Shown: positions 59,930 to 64,000 of the stretch, in pieces | Layout of the letters: every line of letters begins with the position of its first letter | How positions within the stretch are numbered: position 1 is the first letter of the stretch | Assembly: GCA_020137815.1 (NCBI GenBank) | Contig: CM035354.1 | Span: forward strand, 7,187,987-7,251,986 | DNA from: Hormiphora californensis | Taxonomy: Eukaryota; Ctenophora; Tentaculata; Cydippida; Pleurobrachiidae | Direction: 5' to 3' | DNA: 64,000 bases | Notes under the pieces: generated by a model | Database searches by the model: none | What the model saw: the letters and a program-made list of their open reading frames with translations, nothing else | Told to the model about the DNA's origin: nothing | Made by a program: the position numbers and the translations under genes

Positions 59930-61288
59930 ATGGTAAAAGTAATGGCCAATCATGACAAACATGGCACAGCCAAGGAAGTACTCGGGGAGATGATTCGGAC
60001 TGGTCCGGAAGCTGTTAAAACCTGCTTGACACACTTCGATACATCACAACCTGTGTGGGCCAATAAGGCGTCCTTATCAAAGGTTAACCGACCCATTCTC
60101 GATGAATTCGCGGAGTTTCTCGGTATTCCTCCCCTATATGGTGAAAAGGGGGTTAAGGACATAGAGCTGAAAACAAAGCCCAGGATTGCTCTCAGGGTTG
60201 CTCAGGAGCTCAAAGCCCTGACCGTGCCAGTCAAATGTGCTGAATGTAACGACATCTACCAGCACAAGAGGAATGGCCTCGTTCCTCTGAGGTGTTTTCT
60301 CTGTCACCAACCTTCCCATGACTGTGAACCTTTGGTGAGTGTAATCACTTCCAGAAATGAAGCTTCAAGCCTGGTAGGAGAAGTTTGGATATGCGATCCG
60401 TGCTGTGTTCCCAAAGATGAGGAAAAGGGTACACCGCTTACTACCAAGGTCTCATCGCGACTGAATACGCCTGGAAGGTCTAGGAATAACAGTCTGTCGA
60501 TTGTTGAGCCCGGTAGTGAACGGAAAACGAAAATGAACGATGAGGCAAGCGAGAAGGTGAATGCTGACGATCCGACTGTGCTGGAAGCACTGGCCGATCT
60601 CGCGAAACAGCAGAAGGAGGCGGAAAAATTCCCAAACGAGTGCGAAACTACTTGTATGTTGCTCAAGGAGGGTAGGTGTCCTCATGGCATAACTGGGAAG
60701 AAATCTGCTGACGGTAAGGATAGGTGTGACTTTTTTCATCCGAAACTATGTGTTCCCTGGGGGAAGAAAGGAGAGAAAGGTTGTGCCAAGGGTCCGGAAT
60801 GTAGGAAACTACACAAGGCTATCTGTAGCAGAGCAATAGAATCCAAGGAATGTTTTGAAAAGAAATGTTACCTTGTTCACCCCAAAGGAACCAACAGGCG
60901 AAAGCCAAGGGACCAGGTGGGGCAAAAGAGAGATAGAAGAAAGAGTGAACGTGGACTTTCCCAGGAAGGAGGACGAACGGAAAAGCCGTCCTTCGCAACG
61001 GGGCAAAACAAGTCCAATGATAAGAAGCCTGGCAGTTCGCTGGGACGAAACGGTAAACCAGGCGGTAAACCAAACGCAAAATTCACTCCAGCTAAAAGTC
61101 AGGGTGATTTTTTAGCTATCAAATCCCTTTTGGAAAAGCTTCAGAAGGGAATGTCGGACATAAAAGGGGATCAGACACAAATGCAGAAAACCCTGAAAAC
61201 TCTGAGAGCAGATCAAGGAAAGAGCTGCTCAATGGGGAGGTCTCGGGTCGGATCCGGCCACGGGTGCTGCAGTCAGGCGTGTTATTAA
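59930..61288 (+). CDS. LINE ORF1, PHD/RING-like plus CCCH zinc-finger protein
   Basis: 452 residues. Residues about 100-165 hold a Cys/His cluster (KCAECNDIY, PLRCFLCHQPSHDC, WICDPCC) resembling a PHD- or RING-like finger. Residues about 240-325 hold repeated CCCH-like clusters (CMLLKEGRCPHG, CDFFHPKLC, CAKGPECRKLH, CFEKKCYLVHP). A basic, disordered tail follows, then a predicted coiled coil near the end (IKSLLEKLQKGMSDIKGD). LINE ORF1 proteins bind element RNA and chaperone it; paired zinc-finger types are known in some CR1/L2-like groups. The start is the first ATG of the frame. Its 3' end overlaps the open frame of ORF2 by up to 181 nt in the -1 phase. Confidence 0.85.
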   Translation: MVKVMANHDKHGTAKEVLGEMIRTGPEAVKTCLTHFDTSQPVWANKASLSKVNRPILDEFAEFLGIPPLYGEKGVKDIELKTKPRIALRVAQELKALTVPVKCAECNDIYQHKRNGLVPLRCFLCHQPSHDCEPLVSVITSRNEASSLVGEVWICDPCCVPKDEEKGTPLTTKVSSRLNTPGRSRNNSLSIVEPGSERKTKMNDEASEKVNADDPTVLEALADLAKQQKEAEKFPNECETTCMLLKEGRCPHGITGKKSADGKDRCDFFHPKLCVPWGKKGEKGCAKGPECRKLHKAICSRAIESKECFEKKCYLVHPKGTNRRKPRDQVGQKRDRRKSERGLSQEGGRTEKPSFATGQNKSNDKKPGSSLGRNGKPGGKPNAKFTPAKSQGDFLAIKSLLEKLQKGMSDIKGDQTQMQKTLKTLRADQGKSCSMGRSRVGSGHGCCSQACY

Positions 61289-64000
61289 ACGCCCAATCCT
61301 GCAACCCAAGTGCAAGGAGTAAATGTGCTTGGAAGTTGCAGTGCCTCAGGGAGGATGTGGAGTCAATCCCAGGAGAGGTACCCTTCATAGCTGTGACAGA
61401 AACATGGCTTAAACCATACGTGGAAAACTTACAAATTCTAAATGGATGGGAGAAGTACAGGGTCTACCGTTGTGATCGGAGATACAGGACAGGGGGCGGT
61501 GTTATGCTGCTGACGTCATTTGATCTACCGATAGACGAGCATGTAGCTTTGGATAAAGACAGCTGTCAGCTGTTAATGTGCTCCTCAAGCCCAAGCAAGT
61601 GGGTATTTGGGGTACTGTACAGATCACCATCCGCTCCAGTTAGTGATTTTAGGGCGTGCCTGGAGGTAGCCAGAAATTTCATCGAACAGAGGCCAGATCA
61701 TGTTGTCTGTCTTATGGGAGATTTTAATGTACCTGAGATCGCTTGGAATCCACCTGAGGCAAACCCAAGAACAGCAAATAGTGATGCACTGCTTAGCTTC
61801 ACTGAGGACACGCTGCTTTCTCAATATATTGATGTACCATCGAGAGGCAGCAGCTACTTGGATTTGGTTTTCAGCAACTCTGAGACACTGGTTAACCGTG
61901 TGAGGAGCAAGGAGACTAGGTTGTCGGACCACAACCTATTGGAGTTTGGTGTGACTCGGGATCCGTGCTCTGCAGCCAGGGAAACTGTGCCACCTCAGTT
62001 TGCTGCTGATGAGTTTCGTTCACTGGATATGTACAAAGCAGATACAGAGGCAATATGTGAGGCGGTAAAAAAGGTTGATTGGGAAGCTGTATTCGGTAAG
62101 TGCACCACGGAAGAGCTTCCTCGAGTATTCAGGGATATATTGTTCCAGATTGCTCAGATTCATGCACCTAGGAAGAAACCGAGAAGGGGGAGGCCAAAGC
62201 TTGTCAGAAAACTTTCTCGGAAAAAAAGAGCTGCGAAAGGGCGTCTCGCACTGCTCTTGGAGAAAAAGGATACTCCAATCAGTCAGATTGAAGCTCTCCA
62301 AAAGAGGATCGATGTGCTTTATGGGGAAATCCGGGATGCTATCCTGGATGAGAATATAAAGCAGGAAAAACTGGCAGTTGAAAAGATCAAAACAAACGCC
62401 AAGTACTTCTACAGCTACGCTAAGCGTTTCGCTGGTGACAGCAACAGTATCTCGGCGTTAACTGGAGAATCTGGCGAATTGATCACTGATAAGAAAGAAA
62501 TTGTGGAAGCTTTGTCTAGGCAATTCAAGGCTGTGTTCAGTGACCCGGAGGAAGCTGACTTAAACACAGGACACGATATCACAGTTTGCGAGTCAATAAC
62601 ACCTGGTGACAATGATGTTGACTTTACAGTGAAAGATATCCTAGATGCTATCAAGGAGATGAAACCGGATGCAGCTCCTGGTCCGGACGGAATACCGGCC
62701 ATACTGCTGAAAAGCTGCGCTGAAGCGGTGGCACACCCACTGTACCTGATGTGGACTAGGTCGCTAGGGGAAGGTATTGTTCCATCATCGTCCAAGGTGT
62801 CGCTTGTCACCCCCCTCTACAAGAAGGGTAGCAGGTCCTCAGCTGCAAATTATCGCCCTGTCTCTCTGACCGATCATACCATTAAGGTCTTCGAGAGAGT
62901 CGTACGGAAAAAGCTAGTGAACCATTTTGAGAAAAATGAGCTTTTTAACGACATTCAACATGGATTTAGGCGTGGGAGAAGTTGCCTCACCCAGCTCCTA
63001 GATCACTTCGACAACATTCATAGTAATGCACTCGATGGCATGGAAACTGACTCTGTGTACCTTGATTACGCTAAGGCGTTTGACCGAGTTGATCATAACA
63101 TCTTGATTAGAAAGCTTAGAAGCTATAAGGTACATGAAGGTCTCGTGACATGGATCCAGTCTTTCCTGGAAGGAAGAGTGCAGAGAGTCACGGTGGATGG
63201 ATGTCAGTCGGAGCCTGTACATGTTAAGAGCGGAGTTCCCCAAGGGTCAGTTTTGGGACCGATGCTCTTTTTAATATATCTGAATGATATCACAACGGTT
63301 GTGTCAGGAAGTACACTGCGGTGCTTTGCAGATGACACACGAATCATGAAGAGTATTGGAGGAGAAATGGATATGAAAATACTCCAACGGGACCTGGATT
63401 CGGTTACCGAGTGGTCACTGAGAAATAACATGAAACTGCATACGGATAAGTTTGAATTCCTACTGCATGGCGTTTCACGTGACCATCTCATGCACCATCT
63501 CCCTTTTACTGCTGATATCTTGAGCTACAGCACTTCAGCAGGGCTGCTGAAACCTATGTCCTCGGTTAAGGATTTGGGCGTGCTTGTTCATTCTGATCTA
63601 ACCTGGTCCGGTCACATCGCTACCATCGCCGAAAACGCTAAGAGGAAAGCAGCCTGGGTGTTTAGTGTGTTCAGGACCAGGGATAGAGGGGTTATGGTAA
63701 CCCTCTACAAGAGCATGGTAAGAAGCCTGCTGGAATACTGCTGCCCTCTTTGGAATCCTACCAAGATCCAGGATATCCAGGTTTTAGAGGGGGTGCAACG
63801 CTCCTTCACCAGACGGATCTCTGAGTGCAAGGGGATGGATTACTGGCAGAGACTGCAATACCTGGGCCTTAGCTCCCTGCAGCGCAGGAGAGAGAGATAC
63901 TCCATTCTCCACATGTGGAAGATCATGCACGGCCTAGTCTCCAATGACCTCAAAATAAGGTTCACAACTGGAGGCCGACTTGGAGTTCGAGCTGTGGTTC
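61108..64000 (+). CDS. LINE ORF2, endonuclease and reverse transcriptase (3' partial)
   Basis: Open without stop from 61108 to the window end. There is no ATG near its 5' end, and recognisable protein begins about 61300. The apurinic-type endonuclease shows VTETWLKPY, MGDFNVPEIAWN and LSDHNLLEF. The reverse transcriptase shows YKKGSRSSAANYRPVSLT, HGFRRGRSCLTQLL, DYAKAFDRVDHNIL (motif A), GVPQGSVLGPMLF (motif B) and CFADDTRIM (motif C). A C-terminal LLEYCCPLWNPTK and SSLQRRRERY region follows. This endonuclease-RT order is that of Jockey/CR1/L2/Rex-like LINEs. The overlap with ORF1 in the -1 frame suggests frameshifting or reinitiation. The frame looks intact as far as visible. Confidence 0.92.

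Larger units (their letters stand above)
59880..64000 (+). mobile_element. LINE (non-LTR retrotransposon), open at the window edge
   Basis: ORF1 (zinc-finger protein) and ORF2 (endonuclease plus reverse transcriptase) lie in order on the plus strand, antisense to RUVBL1, in the intron upstream of its exon at 59795. A short 5' leader starts near 59880 (GC-rich GAGCTCGCGGCGGCG). The 3' end is outside the window. Both frames appear intact, so this may be a young copy. Confidence 0.92.

Overview
The window is animal nuclear DNA: protein genes are split by GT-AG introns, and the spaces between exons are filled with microsatellites, minisatellites and many transposable elements. Domain content (a SHANK-type ANK/PDZ/SAM scaffold, RUVBL1, ZNRD2/SSSCA1, an NT5DC2/3-family HAD protein) fits an early-branching metazoan, and a sponge is my best guess. 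I infer this from gene content and have no species-level proof.

Layout. 2.1-38.2 kb (+): one long SHANK-like gene, open at its 5' side. Ankyrin exons lie at 2.1-4.7 kb, then comes a 24-kb transposon-filled gap, then linker, PDZ, proline/serine-rich, Lys/Asp/Arg/Ser-repeat, RanBP2-type zinc finger and SAM exons at 29.1-38.2 kb. The gap holds a Ty3/Gypsy LTR retrotransposon (5774-15373, 5-bp target duplication), a Helitron-like 3' end, two large inverted repeats, a hairpin-bearing element, and about 1.5 kb of homopolymer-only sequence that is almost certainly a sequencing artefact. An acidic exon at 25.0-25.9 kb may belong to the same gene. 38.2-41.1 kb holds a 75-bp-TIR MITE, an orphan exon and a tandem duplication.

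41.1-42.0 kb (+): complete ZNRD2-like gene (3 exons, 175 aa). 42.4-48.6 kb (+): complete NT5DC2/3-like gene (9 exons, 517 aa). 48.8-52.3 kb (-): coiled-coil gene (8 exons, 355 aa), convergent with NT5DC. 52.26-52.6 kb (-): last two exons of an unidentified gene whose upstream side meets a 5'-truncated LINE (52.6-53.9 kb, -).

54.6-59.8 kb (-): last eight exons of RUVBL1; the N-terminal exons with Walker A lie beyond the right edge. Its introns hold a set of three nested inverted-repeat elements (54.8-56.8 kb) and a MITE copy interrupted by the same double-hairpin element seen at 22.3 kb. 59.9-64.0 kb (+): a LINE with a zinc-finger ORF1 and an endonuclease/reverse-transcriptase ORF2 that runs off the window.

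The host genes look functionally unrelated (postsynaptic-type scaffold, mitotic/cargo zinc protein, HAD phosphatase-like protein, AAA+ ATPase). The main theme of the window is mobile DNA packed into introns, with inverted-repeat elements inserted into one another. Exon boundaries were assigned by reading splice signals and checking phase by hand. No similarity search was run.
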